Assembly (NCBI GenBank): GCA_937125395.1
Contig: CAKZLI010000010.1
Coordinates: forward strand, 40,867-104,866
Direction: 5' to 3'
Length of the DNA: 64,000 nt
DNA from: an uncultured Glaciecola sp.
GTDB taxonomy: Bacteria > Pseudomonadota > Gammaproteobacteria > Enterobacterales > Alteromonadaceae
Shown here one piece after another: positions 1 through 10,868 of this stretch (within the stretch, counting starts at the first letter, position 1; every line of letters starts with the position of its first letter). Position numbers and translations under genes: made by a program. Under the pieces are notes generated by a model. The model saw only the letters and a program-made list of their open reading frames with translations, was not told where the DNA came from and did no database searches.

Positions 1-425
1 ATTTCTATTATGTACGTGACCCGCACAGCCAACGCTTTACTTACATGTTAGCCGAAGTGAGTAATACGCCTTGGCATCAACGGCATTATTATTTGGTTGA
101 TTTGGCCGTGCAAGACGATACCCAAAAAACCTTTCACGTTAGCCCGTTTAATCCAATGGACATGCAATACAAGTGGCATATTCCCCAACCTGATGAGCGA
201 CTTCGACTCAGTCTAAGTTGCTACAAAGACATCAAACACATGGTGGCCAGTATTGATCTTCACCGTCAATCCTTGACTGCCACTAATCTAAGTACAGCAA
301 AAAAACGTATACCAAGTATGACACTCAAAACGGTCGGTGGTATTTATTGGGAAGCGCTAAAACTGTTTATCAAGCGCGCACCTTTTTATGGTTACCCCAC
401 TGCATCGACCCAATCAAAGGAATAA
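1..425 (+). CDS. DUF1365 family protein, 5'-truncated by window edge (in-frame from base 3: FYYVRDPHSQRFTYMLAEVSN...)
   Basis: Open frame continues to the window start; sequence and position directly before a cfa-type methyltransferase fit DUF1365. Confidence 0.75.
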   Translation, partial: FYYVRDPHSQRFTYMLAEVSNTPWHQRHYYLVDLAVQDDTQKTFHVSPFNPMDMQYKWHIPQPDERLRLSLSCYKDIKHMVASIDLHRQSLTATNLSTAKKRIPSMTLKTVGGIYWEALKLFIKRAPFYGYPTASTQSKE

Positions 426-428
426 TCA

Positions 429-1685
429 ATGTCTCAAGCTGAATCAACAATAATAAAAACAGCAACCGGCTCACTCGTTGACCGATGGTGCAAACGTGCC
501 TTCATCAATGTCCTAGGCAAATTACCACAAGGCTGTATGACGCTTAAAGAAAACGGTGAACTGATCGCCAAACTCGGCGAAATAGAAAGCGATTTGCAAG
601 CCGAAGTCAATATCTTAGACCCGCGGGCTTATCGGCATTTGTTACTTGGCGGCAGTGTAGCAAGTGGTGAAACGTACATGGATGGCTTGTGGACTTCACC
701 CAATTTGACCAATGTCATTCGCATTTTTGCACGGAATTTACCAGTATTGGATATGTGGGAAAAACGTTTTTCTTGGGTCACCTTCCCCATCAACAAAATC
801 CAACATTACTTGAATCGCAACTCGGTCTTGCAGGCACGTAAAAATATCCAAGCACATTATGATTTAGGTAATCAACTCTATACGCAGTTCTTGGACGAAA
901 GCATGATGTACTCCGCTGCTGTTTATCCTCATCCAGAAGCAGATTTAGCAGCAGCGCAGCAACATAAACTCAAAGAAATTTGTAACAAGTTACAACTCAC
1001 GCCTGATGATCACTTAATGGAAATTGGTACAGGTTGGGGTGGCTTAGCAGTCTATGCGGCGAAACATTATGGCTGTCGTGTGACTACGACAACCATCTCA
1101 GATGAACAGTATGCGTGGGCCCAAGAATGGGTCAAACGTGAGGGGTTAGAAGATAAAATCACCCTACTAAAACAAGATTACCGTACATTAGACGGACAAT
1201 ATGACAAGCTCGTCTCGATTGAAATGATTGAAGCGGTAGGTAAAGCGTATCTGCGTAACTTCTTTGAAAAATGTACTGCGCTGCTTAAACCTGAAGGGAT
1301 CATGGTGTTGCAAGCCATTACTATTGATGACCGTCGCTATGAAAGCTATAGCTCAGGTGTTGATTTTATTCAAAAATACATCTTCCCAGGTGGTTTTTTA
1401 CCTTCGCAATATGTCATCAATCGCTGTATCAAAAACTACACGGATTTAAGTATTCGTGACTTGCATGACATTGGTTTGGATTACGCGCAAACCTTGTCTC
1501 ATTGGCATGATAAGTTTTTTGAAAACATCGAAGATCTTCAAGCCAAAGGCTATGATGAGCGGTTTTCGAGAATGTGGCAATATTATCTTAACTACTGTGA
1601 AGGCGGTTTCCGTGAGCGCTCCATCAGTACCGTGCAGCTAGTATTAGGTAAAACAGCACACACGCAAGATTTAACCTTCCGTTAA
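429..1685 (+). CDS. cfa: Cyclopropane-fatty-acyl-phospholipid synthase family SAM-dependent methyltransferase
   Basis: AHYDLGNQLYTQFLDESMMYSAAVY and MEIGTGWGGLAVYAA motifs typical of CFA synthases. Confidence 0.9.
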   Translation: MSQAESTIIKTATGSLVDRWCKRAFINVLGKLPQGCMTLKENGELIAKLGEIESDLQAEVNILDPRAYRHLLLGGSVASGETYMDGLWTSPNLTNVIRIFARNLPVLDMWEKRFSWVTFPINKIQHYLNRNSVLQARKNIQAHYDLGNQLYTQFLDESMMYSAAVYPHPEADLAAAQQHKLKEICNKLQLTPDDHLMEIGTGWGGLAVYAAKHYGCRVTTTTISDEQYAWAQEWVKREGLEDKITLLKQDYRTLDGQYDKLVSIEMIEAVGKAYLRNFFEKCTALLKPEGIMVLQAITIDDRRYESYSSGVDFIQKYIFPGGFLPSQYVINRCIKNYTDLSIRDLHDIGLDYAQTLSHWHDKFFENIEDLQAKGYDERFSRMWQYYLNYCEGGFRERSISTVQLVLGKTAHTQDLTFR

Positions 1686-1688
1686 GCG

Positions 1689-2615
1689 TTATTGCAATAC
1701 CGAGATGGGGTCAATGAATTTAGGTTTGCCTTGATTTATCATGATCTCAACTCGGCGATTACGTGCCTGCGCTTGTGGCGTTGGCTCTTCGGTCAGTAAA
1801 CGGTTATTTGACATCCCCACGACGATCATCCGGCGCGGGTCAAATCCAGGGGATGTGATTAATTGTTCTGCCACTGCAACAGCCCGTTGTGCGGATAAAT
1901 CCCAATTAGAACGATACAATTTATTGGCGATGCTCGATATATCACTGTGACCCGACACTTCTATCTCACCGGGAATATCCGCCAGTACAGTGCCAATACG
2001 GACGATCACCGGCTCAAACTGTGGCTGTAAAAACGCAGAGCCCGCGGCGAACGAACCGTTCTCACGAATACGAATGGTAATCTGCTGACCGAGTGATTCC
2101 AATTCAATCGCCCCGTCTTTGATTTCTTTTTCCATTTGTTCTGCGATTTTTTTCATTTGTTGATTGATTTGATCTTTATTAGCGGCATCCGCAGCATCTG
2201 AAGAAGCAGCCATATTAGTCGCTGTAGCCTTTGCTTGACCACCCGTTTGCGCACCTTGTTGACGTTGTTTACCGCCCGCTTTCGCCTCGTCTCCAGCCTG
2301 AAACTCGAGCTCTTGCTTAGTGATTTCTGTGGTGACTTGTTGAATAGTTTCGATTGGCGTGGGTTGTGGTTTGCCTGGCGTAAATTCCATCGCAATCACA
2401 CTGGTTCCTTTGGGTATATCTTTGACTTCTAGCTTGCTTTGCACCCCAAACGCGAATTTCATCGATCCGGCAATTTGTTTAAACTTGAGCACGTCCATTT
2501 CTGAAAACGATAATAACAACACAAAAAAGCACATCAACAACGACATCAAATCAGCGAATGTCCCCATCCAAGCTGGCAAGCCTTCAGGCGGACACTTTGG
2601 GCATTCATTATTCAT
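1689..2615 (-). CDS. pomB: Flagellar motor stator protein PomB/MotB, OmpA-like C-terminus
   Basis: PAWMGTFADLMSLLMCFFVLLLSFSEMD plug/TM segment; C-terminal OmpA-like EVSGHSD...NWDLSAQRA; adjacent to pomA. Confidence 0.92.
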   Translation of the reverse strand: MNNECPKCPPEGLPAWMGTFADLMSLLMCFFVLLLSFSEMDVLKFKQIAGSMKFAFGVQSKLEVKDIPKGTSVIAMEFTPGKPQPTPIETIQQVTTEITKQELEFQAGDEAKAGGKQRQQGAQTGGQAKATATNMAASSDAADAANKDQINQQMKKIAEQMEKEIKDGAIELESLGQQITIRIRENGSFAAGSAFLQPQFEPVIVRIGTVLADIPGEIEVSGHSDISSIANKLYRSNWDLSAQRAVAVAEQLITSPGFDPRRMIVVGMSNNRLLTEEPTPQAQARNRRVEIMINQGKPKFIDPISVLQ

Positions 2616-3382
2616 TATTCTTTGGACTCTTCGTCTGACCCACGTTTTGATTCAGCGAGATACGATTTGAGAATGCCATCAATTACCCGCGGATTCTGGC
2701 CATCAGCGATCCCCAAAATACCATCAAGGACCAATGATTGATTGACCTTTTCTTCTTGTGATCGAACATTGAGTTTGGCTGAGATCGGCAAACAAATAAT
2801 ATTAGCCAAGAATGCACCATACAATGTTGTTAGTAATGCCACCGCCATCGCCGGACCGATTGACTTAGGATCATCCATGTTGGATAGCATCGCAACCAAG
2901 CCAATCAACGTACCAATCATGCCCATTGCAGGGGCTATGTCACCCAATGCCTTAAAAATAGTGGCCCCAAACTCATGTCGTTCAGTGGTCATGGAGATAT
3001 CTTTGGACAAGGTTTCGCGCACGACATCGACATCGTGACCATCCACCAACATATCCACGCCTTTTTGCATAAACGCGTTGTCTATTTGTGCTTCTTCTAA
3101 TGCTAAAAATCCACCTTTGCGCGCAGCATCTGCCATTTCGACGACTTTGTGGATCAATTCTTCCGGCGCTTCAATTTTAAACATGAAGGCTTTACCGGCA
3201 ATTTTACCCGCCCCCAAAAACTGCATCAAAGAAAACTGTGATAACACGACAAAAATCGACCCACAAAATACAATAAGGATAGATGGCACGTTAATGAACA
3301 TACCGATATCACCGCCTTGTACCATGGCCATCACGATAAACCCAATCGCCCCGATCATGCCAACAATTGTTGCTAAATCCAT
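2615..3382 (-). CDS. pomA: Flagellar motor stator protein PomA/MotA
   Basis: MotA/ExbB-like IAPAMGMIGTLIGLVAML; overlaps the pomB start. Confidence 0.92.
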   Translation of the reverse strand: MDLATIVGMIGAIGFIVMAMVQGGDIGMFINVPSILIVFCGSIFVVLSQFSLMQFLGAGKIAGKAFMFKIEAPEELIHKVVEMADAARKGGFLALEEAQIDNAFMQKGVDMLVDGHDVDVVRETLSKDISMTTERHEFGATIFKALGDIAPAMGMIGTLIGLVAMLSNMDDPKSIGPAMAVALLTTLYGAFLANIICLPISAKLNVRSQEEKVNQSLVLDGILGIADGQNPRVIDGILKSYLAESKRGSDEESKE

Positions 3383-3495
3383 TCAATACCCTCTTAGACC
3401 TTGGATTGCCTTGTAAGATAACTATGTTTTTTATCGACATTTGCGATATTATCTGTAGTACTAATCGAATCTATCTGACAAAAAGTGAATAGAAC

Positions 3496-3753
3496 ATGGA
3501 TCAAGCGCAACCGACTGACACATCAACCCCTAGCTTTGAAGAAGCAATGCAACAACTTGAACAACTTGTTCAAGAAATGGAACGTGGTGAATTACCTCTA
3601 GATGTCGCGTTAACCAAATTCCAATCGGGTATCGCTTTAGCTCGTTCTTGTCAGAGTTATTTAAAAGATGCTGAGCAACAAGTCAGTATCTTAGCCAAAG
3701 ACAATGTCAGCTTAGAACCACTAGCAACGACTGATCATGGCAATGACTTTTAA
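3496..3753 (+). CDS. xseB: Exodeoxyribonuclease VII small subunit
   Basis: SFEEAMQQLEQLVQEMERGELPLDVALTKFQSGIALARSCQSYLKDAEQQV. Confidence 0.95.
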   Translation: MDQAQPTDTSTPSFEEAMQQLEQLVQEMERGELPLDVALTKFQSGIALARSCQSYLKDAEQQVSILAKDNVSLEPLATTDHGNDF

Positions 3754-4627
3754 GGCATTTCATACCAGTACGAGTCTCACGACCAATCAGTTACTCGAGC
3801 AAGCATTAGCGCAATACCAGGCTTTGCCTTGTTCATTGTTACCGGCCATGCAGTATGCGCTACTCGGAGAAGGCAAGCGAGTGCGACCGCTCTTTATCGC
3901 ACTGCTAGGTGAGACGCTGTCGATTGCGCCAGACAAACTGGCTCCGCTAATGGTCGCTATCGAATGTATTCATGCATATTCGCTGGTCCATGATGACTTG
4001 CCTGATATGGACAATGATGATTTACGGCGCGGCGTTCCAACCTGCCATATCAAATATACGCCAGGCACCGCTATTTTGGTTGGTGATGCTCTGCAAAGTT
4101 TAGCCTTTGAGCATATTGCCGATAGCAATGTATTAAGCGATACACAAAAAGTCACATGCTTGCGTATTCTGGCAAAAGCAGCCGGTTATCAAGGTATGTG
4201 TGGTGGACAAGCAATTGATTTGGCGTTTACTGACAAACCAATTACTTTGGCTGAACTCACGCAATTACATCAACTCAAGACTGGCGCATTATTGAGTGCC
4301 TGTGTCGATATGGTCATCGCCTTACAACCGGATATCAACGGGTCAAATATTGCCCATTTGCAAGCATTTAGCCGCAGTCTTGGGCTGGCATTTCAAGTAC
4401 AAGATGATATTTTGGATGTCACTACCGATAGCGCCACACTCGGCAAACCGAGTGGTTCAGATGAACAATTGAACAAAGCGACCTTTCCGGCTCTGTTAGG
4501 TTTACAGTCTGCACAAGAATATTTAGCACAGTTATACGCGCAAGCGCTTCAATCATCTGCCCAATTACCTTACAATACCGGTCTGTTGAACGATTTTGCA
4601 GAATATTTAATTCACCGAAAATACTAA
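3737..4627 (+). CDS. ispA: Farnesyl diphosphate (polyprenyl) synthase
   Basis: [26 protein letters not shown] and FQVQDDILD prenyltransferase motifs; overlaps xseB. Confidence 0.95.
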   Translation: MAMTFKAFHTSTSLTTNQLLEQALAQYQALPCSLLPAMQYALLGEGKRVRPLFIALLGETLSIAPDKLAPLMVAIECIHAYSLVHDDLPDMDNDDLRRGVPTCHIKYTPGTAILVGDALQSLAFEHIADSNVLSDTQKVTCLRILAKAAGYQGMCGGQAIDLAFTDKPITLAELTQLHQLKTGALLSACVDMVIALQPDINGSNIAHLQAFSRSLGLAFQVQDDILDVTTDSATLGKPSGSDEQLNKATFPALLGLQSAQEYLAQLYAQALQSSAQLPYNTGLLNDFAEYLIHRKY

Positions 4628-4649
4628 ACCAACGAGTAATAAAAATAAT

Positions 4650-6536
4650 ATGTCATTGGATCTAGCACATTACCCTACTCTAGCATTAGCCAATACCCCA
4701 GAGGAATTACGGACACTGCCAAAGGATAAGCTGACACAAGTGGCCAACGAGTTACGCCAATTTTTACTTTCCAGCGTCAGCCAATCAAGTGGCCATTTTG
4801 CTTCTGGCTTAGGGACCGTTGAGCTGACCGTGGCATTGCATTATGTTTACCAAACGCCGTTTGACCAATTAATCTGGGATGTGGGCCACCAAGCGTACCC
4901 GCACAAGATCTTAACCGGTCGCCGCGAACGTATGCCAAGCATTCGCCAGCAAGACGGATTGCACCCTTTTCCTTGGCCACCAGAAAGTGTGTATGACACA
5001 TTTGCCGTTGGCCATTCATCTACCTCTATCAGTGCGGCAGTCGGCATGGCCATTGCTGCGGAAAAAGAAGGTAAAAACCGTAAAACGGTTGCGGTCATTG
5101 GTGATGGTGCCCTTAGCGCTGGTTTAGCGTTTGAAGCGTTAAACCATGGCGGTGATATTAGCAAAGACATGCTCGTGATCCTAAATGACAACGAAATGTC
5201 TATTTCTGAGAATGTCGGTGCCCTTAATTCACACCTCGCTCGTTTATTAACCGGAAGTTTCTTTAATACTATTCGTGATGGAAGCAAAAAAGTCCTCTCG
5301 AATGTACCACCGCTCAAAGAATTTGCATCCAAAGCCGAAGAGCACATTAAAGGCATGGTGGTGCCGGGTACTATTTTTGAAGAACTAGGCTTTAATTACA
5401 TTGGTCCAATTGATGGCCATGATGTACCTGGGATGGTGGATACGCTAAAAAATATGCGTAATATATCAGGCCCGCAAATACTGCATGTGGTGACCAAAAA
5501 AGGCAAAGGCTACGATGTTGCCGAAAAAGATCCTATCAAATTCCATGCTGTTCCCAGGTTTAATCCTGCGGATGAGCGTCTACCTAAATCAGCCCCTAGT
5601 ACCCCCACCTACTCGGCTATTTTTGGTCAATGGTTATGTGACATGGCGCAACATGATCCTAAGCTCATGGCTATTACCCCTGCAATGCGCGAAGGTTCGG
5701 GTATGGTGGCATTTTCGAAAGAATATCCTGAACAATATTTTGATGTGGCGATCGCCGAACAGCATGCCGTAACTTTAGCAGCTGGCATGGCCATACGTGG
5801 ACTGAATCCAGTCGTTGCGATTTATTCGACATTTTTACAACGTGCGTATGATCAATTAATCCATGATGTGGCAATTCAAAACCTACCGGTATTATTTGCA
5901 ATTGACCGTGCTGGTATTGTTGGCGCTGATGGACCAACGCATCAAGGTGCGTTTGATATTAGTTTTTTACGCTGTATTCCTAACATGGTTATCATGACGC
6001 CAAGTGATGAAAATGAGTGTCGCCAAATGCTCTACACTGGTCATCAATTGGATCAACCAGCTACGGTTCGCTACCCTCGCGGTGGCGGTGATGGTGTTGA
6101 GATAATCGAAACGATGAGTGCCATACCACTAGGTCAGTCTAGAACACTGCGCAGCATCGCAGACAATGCACCTGCACAACGTGTCGCCATCCTTAACTTT
6201 GGTACACTCTTACCAGAAGCCAAAGCCGCTGCAGAGCAATTAAATGCAACTTTGATAGATATGCGTTTTGTTAAGCCTTTAGACACGCATGCGTTGACTG
6301 AGGCAGCTGCACAACATGATTTATTGGTCACGTTAGAAGATGGTGCAATCAAAGGCGGTGCAGGCAGTGAAGTGGGCGAGTACATTCTGGCCAATGGTTT
6401 AGCCACTAGTTTGTTACAATGTGGACTGCCAGATACGTTTATTATGCAAGCAACCCAGACACAAATGTATGCGCAACTAGAAATTGATGCAGCTGGAATT
6501 GTGCAACAAGTGCAGCGTCGCTTAGCTACGTCTTAA
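4650..6536 (+). CDS. dxs: 1-deoxy-D-xylulose-5-phosphate synthase
   Basis: Full-length, [21 protein letters not shown] motif, follows ispA. Confidence 0.97.
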   Translation: MSLDLAHYPTLALANTPEELRTLPKDKLTQVANELRQFLLSSVSQSSGHFASGLGTVELTVALHYVYQTPFDQLIWDVGHQAYPHKILTGRRERMPSIRQQDGLHPFPWPPESVYDTFAVGHSSTSISAAVGMAIAAEKEGKNRKTVAVIGDGALSAGLAFEALNHGGDISKDMLVILNDNEMSISENVGALNSHLARLLTGSFFNTIRDGSKKVLSNVPPLKEFASKAEEHIKGMVVPGTIFEELGFNYIGPIDGHDVPGMVDTLKNMRNISGPQILHVVTKKGKGYDVAEKDPIKFHAVPRFNPADERLPKSAPSTPTYSAIFGQWLCDMAQHDPKLMAITPAMREGSGMVAFSKEYPEQYFDVAIAEQHAVTLAAGMAIRGLNPVVAIYSTFLQRAYDQLIHDVAIQNLPVLFAIDRAGIVGADGPTHQGAFDISFLRCIPNMVIMTPSDENECRQMLYTGHQLDQPATVRYPRGGGDGVEIIETMSAIPLGQSRTLRSIADNAPAQRVAILNFGTLLPEAKAAAEQLNATLIDMRFVKPLDTHALTEAAAQHDLLVTLEDGAIKGGAGSEVGEYILANGLATSLLQCGLPDTFIMQATQTQMYAQLEIDAAGIVQQVQRRLATS

Positions 6537-7011
6537 TATACAGGTAACCCCATAGCAGGCCACAAGCAATTAGGCCTGCTACAATATCATCTAGCATGAT
6601 CCCTAAACCACCGGTGAAACGTCGGTCTATATAGCCCAGTATTAGTGGTTTTTGGATGTCTAACCAACGAAATAATACAAACCCGATAAGTAGATTATCC
6701 CAACTCATCGGTATGGCGATAAACACACACATCATGCCTGCAATTTCATCCCAAACAATCGCCCCATGATCATGCACTTGCATATCATCTGCGGTTTTAC
6801 CACACAGATAGATACCCGCGAGACACATCAATAAGGTCAATATAAGATAAGCCGTCACCGGCAAATAAGTCGCACTTAACCACACAATCGGAAGGGCAGC
6901 GAGCGAGCCAAAAGTCCCTGGTGCTTTGGCAGCTAATCCAGAACCAAAGCCTAATGCTAACCAATGAATAGGATTAGTTAAGGAGATGCGTTGACGGATT
7001 TCAGGCTGCAT
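6526..7011 (-). CDS. pgpA: Phosphatidylglycerophosphatase A
   Basis: [26 protein letters not shown]...VWDEIAGMM; follows thiL. Confidence 0.93.
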   Translation of the reverse strand: MQPEIRQRISLTNPIHWLALGFGSGLAAKAPGTFGSLAALPIVWLSATYLPVTAYLILTLLMCLAGIYLCGKTADDMQVHDHGAIVWDEIAGMMCVFIAIPMSWDNLLIGFVLFRWLDIQKPLILGYIDRRFTGGLGIMLDDIVAGLIACGLLWGYLYIKT

Positions 7012-7022
7012 GACGACAAGCG

Positions 7023-8045
7023 TTACGAAGTATGTGCCGGATCAGCACCAAACTGGTGTTCAAAGGCAGCAGTTAATAAATTTGTTGGCTGATAAGGCTT
7101 GTCATGCAGACGTAATTCAAGCTGGTCACCGCCGGTCATCTGGCCAATACACGTATATGACACATTACTGGCATGCATCGCTAATTCAAATTCGGTGGTG
7201 TTATCTTGAGGCAGAGTAAAACACAGTTCATAGTCATCACCGGCTGACAATGCATAGGAAATGGCCTGCTCTACAGAGACAGCTGCAGATAATTGGCTTG
7301 AAATCGGTAATGCATCAACATTAATAATGGCACCACATGATGATGCGCGCATAATATGCTGAATATCGCCACGCAAGCCATCCGATAAATCAATACAGCT
7401 AGAAATAATTCGACGTAATGAGGTACCTGATAGTACGCGCGGTGTCGGGCGATGATGCCGCTCGACTAAATATTGACTGATTGCGGTTTGTTCTTCGCTA
7501 GATATGTCGGTTAGTGCAGTGATATCGAGCTTGTTGAGCAAAATATCTAACCCAGCACCGGCATCACCTAAGCTTCCAGTGACATACAATAAATCGCCTG
7601 GCTGAGCACCACTGCGCGTTGCAATACTGCCTGGTGGTACAAATCCTTGCGCGGTGATCGTAATACTCAAAGGACCACGTGTTGTGTCACCACCAATTAA
7701 GTTAACCGAGTAGTATTCACACAATCGTGCAATGGTATCAGAAAACTCATCCAACCAATCTTCATCCGTGTCCTCAAGCGACAACGCTAACGAGATCCAA
7801 GCTGGAATAGCACCTACCGCAGCCAAATCACTAAGATTAACCGCCATTGCTTTGTGTGCGATGTCACTGGGAGCTGTATCTGCTAAAAAGTGTACGCCAC
7901 TGACCAACGTATCAGTCGTGGTGGCTAGCGCTTGGTTAGCAGGTACGGTAGTTATCGCACAATCATCACCCACCCCCACAATAACATCATGGCGAGGCTG
8001 GGATTGTCCGGTAAAGAACCGCTCAATAATATTGAATTCTTTCAT
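7023..8045 (-). CDS. thiL: Thiamine-monophosphate kinase
   Basis: VGVGDDCAI, DTLVSGVHF, GGDTTRGPLSITITAQG, CIDLSDGL motifs. Confidence 0.95.
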   Translation of the reverse strand: MKEFNIIERFFTGQSQPRHDVIVGVGDDCAITTVPANQALATTTDTLVSGVHFLADTAPSDIAHKAMAVNLSDLAAVGAIPAWISLALSLEDTDEDWLDEFSDTIARLCEYYSVNLIGGDTTRGPLSITITAQGFVPPGSIATRSGAQPGDLLYVTGSLGDAGAGLDILLNKLDITALTDISSEEQTAISQYLVERHHRPTPRVLSGTSLRRIISSCIDLSDGLRGDIQHIMRASSCGAIINVDALPISSQLSAAVSVEQAISYALSAGDDYELCFTLPQDNTTEFELAMHASNVSYTCIGQMTGGDQLELRLHDKPYQPTNLLTAAFEHQFGADPAHTS

Positions 8046-8069
8046 TACACTCTAGCTTAGCGCTGGTGG

Positions 8070-8507
8070 TTACGGCAGTTCGTGACGTCTTAATGTTTTA
8101 ACGGCTTTGTCTAATACACCATTAACAAACTTATGACTCTCTTCTGCACCATATGATTTGGCTAACTCAATCGCTTCATTGATGACCACTTTGTATGGCA
8201 CGTCAATGCGTTGGGTTAACTCTAATGTGGCTAGTCGTAAAATAGCTTTTTCGATAGGGTCGAGCTCTTCAGGTAAACGACCTAAATAAGGCTTGATGGC
8301 AATGTCTAAATCGACTACTTTTTCGGCGGTATCACGCAATAATTCTTGAAAGAATGCTAAATCAACCTTTGCCATGTCGTTTGTGGTCGCTAGATTCAGC
8401 TCCACACTGGCAATACTATTGCCAGATAATTGCCATGAATAGACACCTTGTAACGCCAGCTCACGTGCTTTGCGACGTGCTGCTGGCTTCATTTTTGCTT
8501 GACTCAC
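8070..8507 (-). CDS. nusB: Transcription antitermination factor NusB
   Basis: [19 protein letters not shown]...[28 protein letters not shown]. Confidence 0.96.
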   Translation of the reverse strand: MSQAKMKPAARRKARELALQGVYSWQLSGNSIASVELNLATTNDMAKVDLAFFQELLRDTAEKVVDLDIAIKPYLGRLPEELDPIEKAILRLATLELTQRIDVPYKVVINEAIELAKSYGAEESHKFVNGVLDKAVKTLRRHELP

Positions 8508-9004
8508 GCAATCGCCTCATCAATGGCATCCATGACGTTAACCATCTCTAACGCGCCCATCGCTGCTTCAGCACCTTTGTTGCCCGCTTTAGTTCCTGAA
8601 CGCTCAATCGCTTGTTCAATCGAATCTGTCGTGATCACGCCAAATGATACTGGTACATTATGCTCTAATGATACTTGGGCTAGGCCTTTGTTACATTCGC
8701 CCGCAACAAAATCAAAATGAGGCGTTCCACCGCGGATAACAGCACCCAATGCAATGATGGCATCGAATTTTTGTGATTGTGCTATACGTTGTGCAGCCAT
8801 CGGTAACTCATAAGCACCCGGTACACGAACAACGGTAATATCGTCAGCGTTAACTTCACCAAGGCGATCAAGGGTATCAACCGCACCTTCAAGTAAACTC
8901 TCTACAACGAAACTATTAAATCGAGAAACGACAATAGCAAATCGCTTGCCAGTTGCGCGCATGTTACCTTCGATAATTTGCATATCAGATATCCTTAAAC
9001 TCAT
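8504..9004 (-). CDS. ribH: 6,7-dimethyl-8-ribityllumazine synthase
   Basis: [42 protein letters not shown]; true start may be internal. Confidence 0.95.
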   Translation of the reverse strand: MSLRISDMQIIEGNMRATGKRFAIVVSRFNSFVVESLLEGAVDTLDRLGEVNADDITVVRVPGAYELPMAAQRIAQSQKFDAIIALGAVIRGGTPHFDFVAGECNKGLAQVSLEHNVPVSFGVITTDSIEQAIERSGTKAGNKGAEAAMGALEMVNVMDAIDEAIA

Positions 9005-9077
9005 TAATCAGTCAAAATTTTTCGGCGTGCAGTATATCACAACTCAATACAAATGCCGCCACTATATCGCTAAGTAC

Positions 9078-10178
9078 TTATTCGCTAATGTATTCAACTA
9101 CTTCGAGGCCATAGCCTGATAAACCGGAGTATTTAACCGGCTTAGAAAGCAGTTTCATTTTTTGTACACCGAGTGTGACCAGTATTTGACTGCCGACACC
9201 CACGGTGCGTGATGACCCCTGCCAGACTTTACCGGCACTAGATTCACCGCGGTCTTCCGCCGCAAACTGCTGGACTTGTTGGGCGATATTCTCTTTGGCA
9301 CCTAACAATACCAACACCCCACCCTCTTGAGCGATGCGTTGCATTGCACCAGGCAATGTCATAGAGCGATTTACGCCACGAGTCGAGCCTAATAAATCAG
9401 AAAATGTGTTGTGCAAGTGGACTCTGACTAACGTTGCCGCATCCGCTGCGACATCCCCTTTAACTAAGGCATAGTGTAGCTGCTCATCAATCACGTCTTT
9501 GAATGTATGTAGTGTGAAATCACCATATTCGGTGGGTAAAAGACACTCAGCGACTTTTTCAATCGTGGTCTCATTAAGATTACGATATTCAATTAAATCT
9601 GCGATCGTGCCTATTTTTAGATCATGTTCTTTGGCAAAGACTTCCAGTTCCGGACGACGTGCCATACTGCCATCTGCATTTAAGATTTCAACGATAACCG
9701 AGGCAGGCTCACAGCCAGCTAAACGCGCTAAATCAACGCCCGCTTCAGTATGCCCTGCACGGTTTAATACCCCACCTTCTTTGGCGATCAATGGAAATAT
9801 ATGACCGGGTTGAACAATATCAGCAGCAACCGCATCCGGACTCACCGCAGCGAGTATCGTTGCCGCGCGATCGGCGGCAGAGATACCGGTAGTTACGCCT
9901 TGAGCCGCTTCAATAGACACCGTAAAATTAGTCGAAAATTGTGCGTTGTTGTTATCTACCATCAACGGTAACTTCAACAAACGACACCGGTCAGCGGTCA
10001 TGGGTAAACACACTAATCCTCGAGCATGAGTCACCATAAAGTTAATCGCCTCAGGTGTCACGTGCTCTGCGGCCATGATTAGATCACCTTCGTTTTCGCG
10101 ATCTTCATCATCCATCAACACCACCATTTTACCTAAGGCAATGTCTGCAATAATCTCTGCGGGGGAATGAAACGTCAT
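9078..10178 (-). CDS. ribBA: 3,4-dihydroxy-2-butanone 4-phosphate synthase fused to a GTP cyclohydrolase II-like domain that lacks the zinc-binding cysteines (RibBX-type)
   Basis: Intact RibB part ([28 protein letters not shown]); C-terminal part aligns by pattern with RibA but has no C-x10-CxC. Confidence 0.9.
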   Translation of the reverse strand: MTFHSPAEIIADIALGKMVVLMDDEDRENEGDLIMAAEHVTPEAINFMVTHARGLVCLPMTADRCRLLKLPLMVDNNNAQFSTNFTVSIEAAQGVTTGISAADRAATILAAVSPDAVAADIVQPGHIFPLIAKEGGVLNRAGHTEAGVDLARLAGCEPASVIVEILNADGSMARRPELEVFAKEHDLKIGTIADLIEYRNLNETTIEKVAECLLPTEYGDFTLHTFKDVIDEQLHYALVKGDVAADAATLVRVHLHNTFSDLLGSTRGVNRSMTLPGAMQRIAQEGGVLVLLGAKENIAQQVQQFAAEDRGESSAGKVWQGSSRTVGVGSQILVTLGVQKMKLLSKPVKYSGLSGYGLEVVEYISE

Positions 10179-10181
10179 ATC

Positions 10182-10853
10182 TTATTTCCTATTTAAATAG
10201 CCGTTTTCTGCTAAAAACGTCATGCTAATATCTGATTTTGGTTGAACATCATTCGCCGATCGGCCACCTTGCATTAATCGCTCTAAATACCGGGCTATTA
10301 CATCGACTTCAAGATTGACGCGTGTGCCTACTTTATAAGTACTGATAATGGTTTTTTCAAGGGTATGTGGAATTAACCAAAGCATAAACTCATCTTCCGT
10401 CACATCATTGACCGTCAAACTCACACCATCCACAGTAATAGAGCCTTTGTGCGCGATATAATGACGGATCGACTCAGGCATGTGTACCCATACTTCAATG
10501 TAATCTTGTTGATCCACGATCCGGCTAATATGCCCTACGCCATCAACATGTCCTGACACGATATGGCCACCAAAGCGACTGGTCGGCAACATGGCTTTTT
10601 CTAAGTTGACCTTAGCCCCTGCGCTGTAGTCGCTGAATCCCGTATATTTAATTGTCTCTTGGGAGACATCAGCACAATAATACGTATCACCATATTCAAC
10701 GACTGTCAGGCAGACACCATTGGTGGCGATACTGTCACCTAATGCAACATCTGACATATCCAAATGCGGACATTGTACCGTTAAACGAATATCGTTACCG
10801 TTGTTACGTAACTGGCTGATTTCACCGACTGCTTCAATAATACCTGTAAACAT
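10182..10853 (-). CDS. ribC: Riboflavin synthase alpha chain (ribC/ribE depending on nomenclature)
   Basis: MFTGIIEAVGEI; duplicated lumazine-binding repeats (GHIVSGHVDGVG; VDGVSLTVN). Confidence 0.95.
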   Translation of the reverse strand: MFTGIIEAVGEISQLRNNGNDIRLTVQCPHLDMSDVALGDSIATNGVCLTVVEYGDTYYCADVSQETIKYTGFSDYSAGAKVNLEKAMLPTSRFGGHIVSGHVDGVGHISRIVDQQDYIEVWVHMPESIRHYIAHKGSITVDGVSLTVNDVTEDEFMLWLIPHTLEKTIISTYKVGTRVNLEVDVIARYLERLMQGGRSANDVQPKSDISMTFLAENGYLNRK

Positions 10854-10868
10854 ACTGTTCCTTTCCGC

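Noticed and set aside
4847-5356. 169-aa minus-strand ORF
   Set aside because: Fully antisense to dxs, whose frame is clearly coding; shadow ORF
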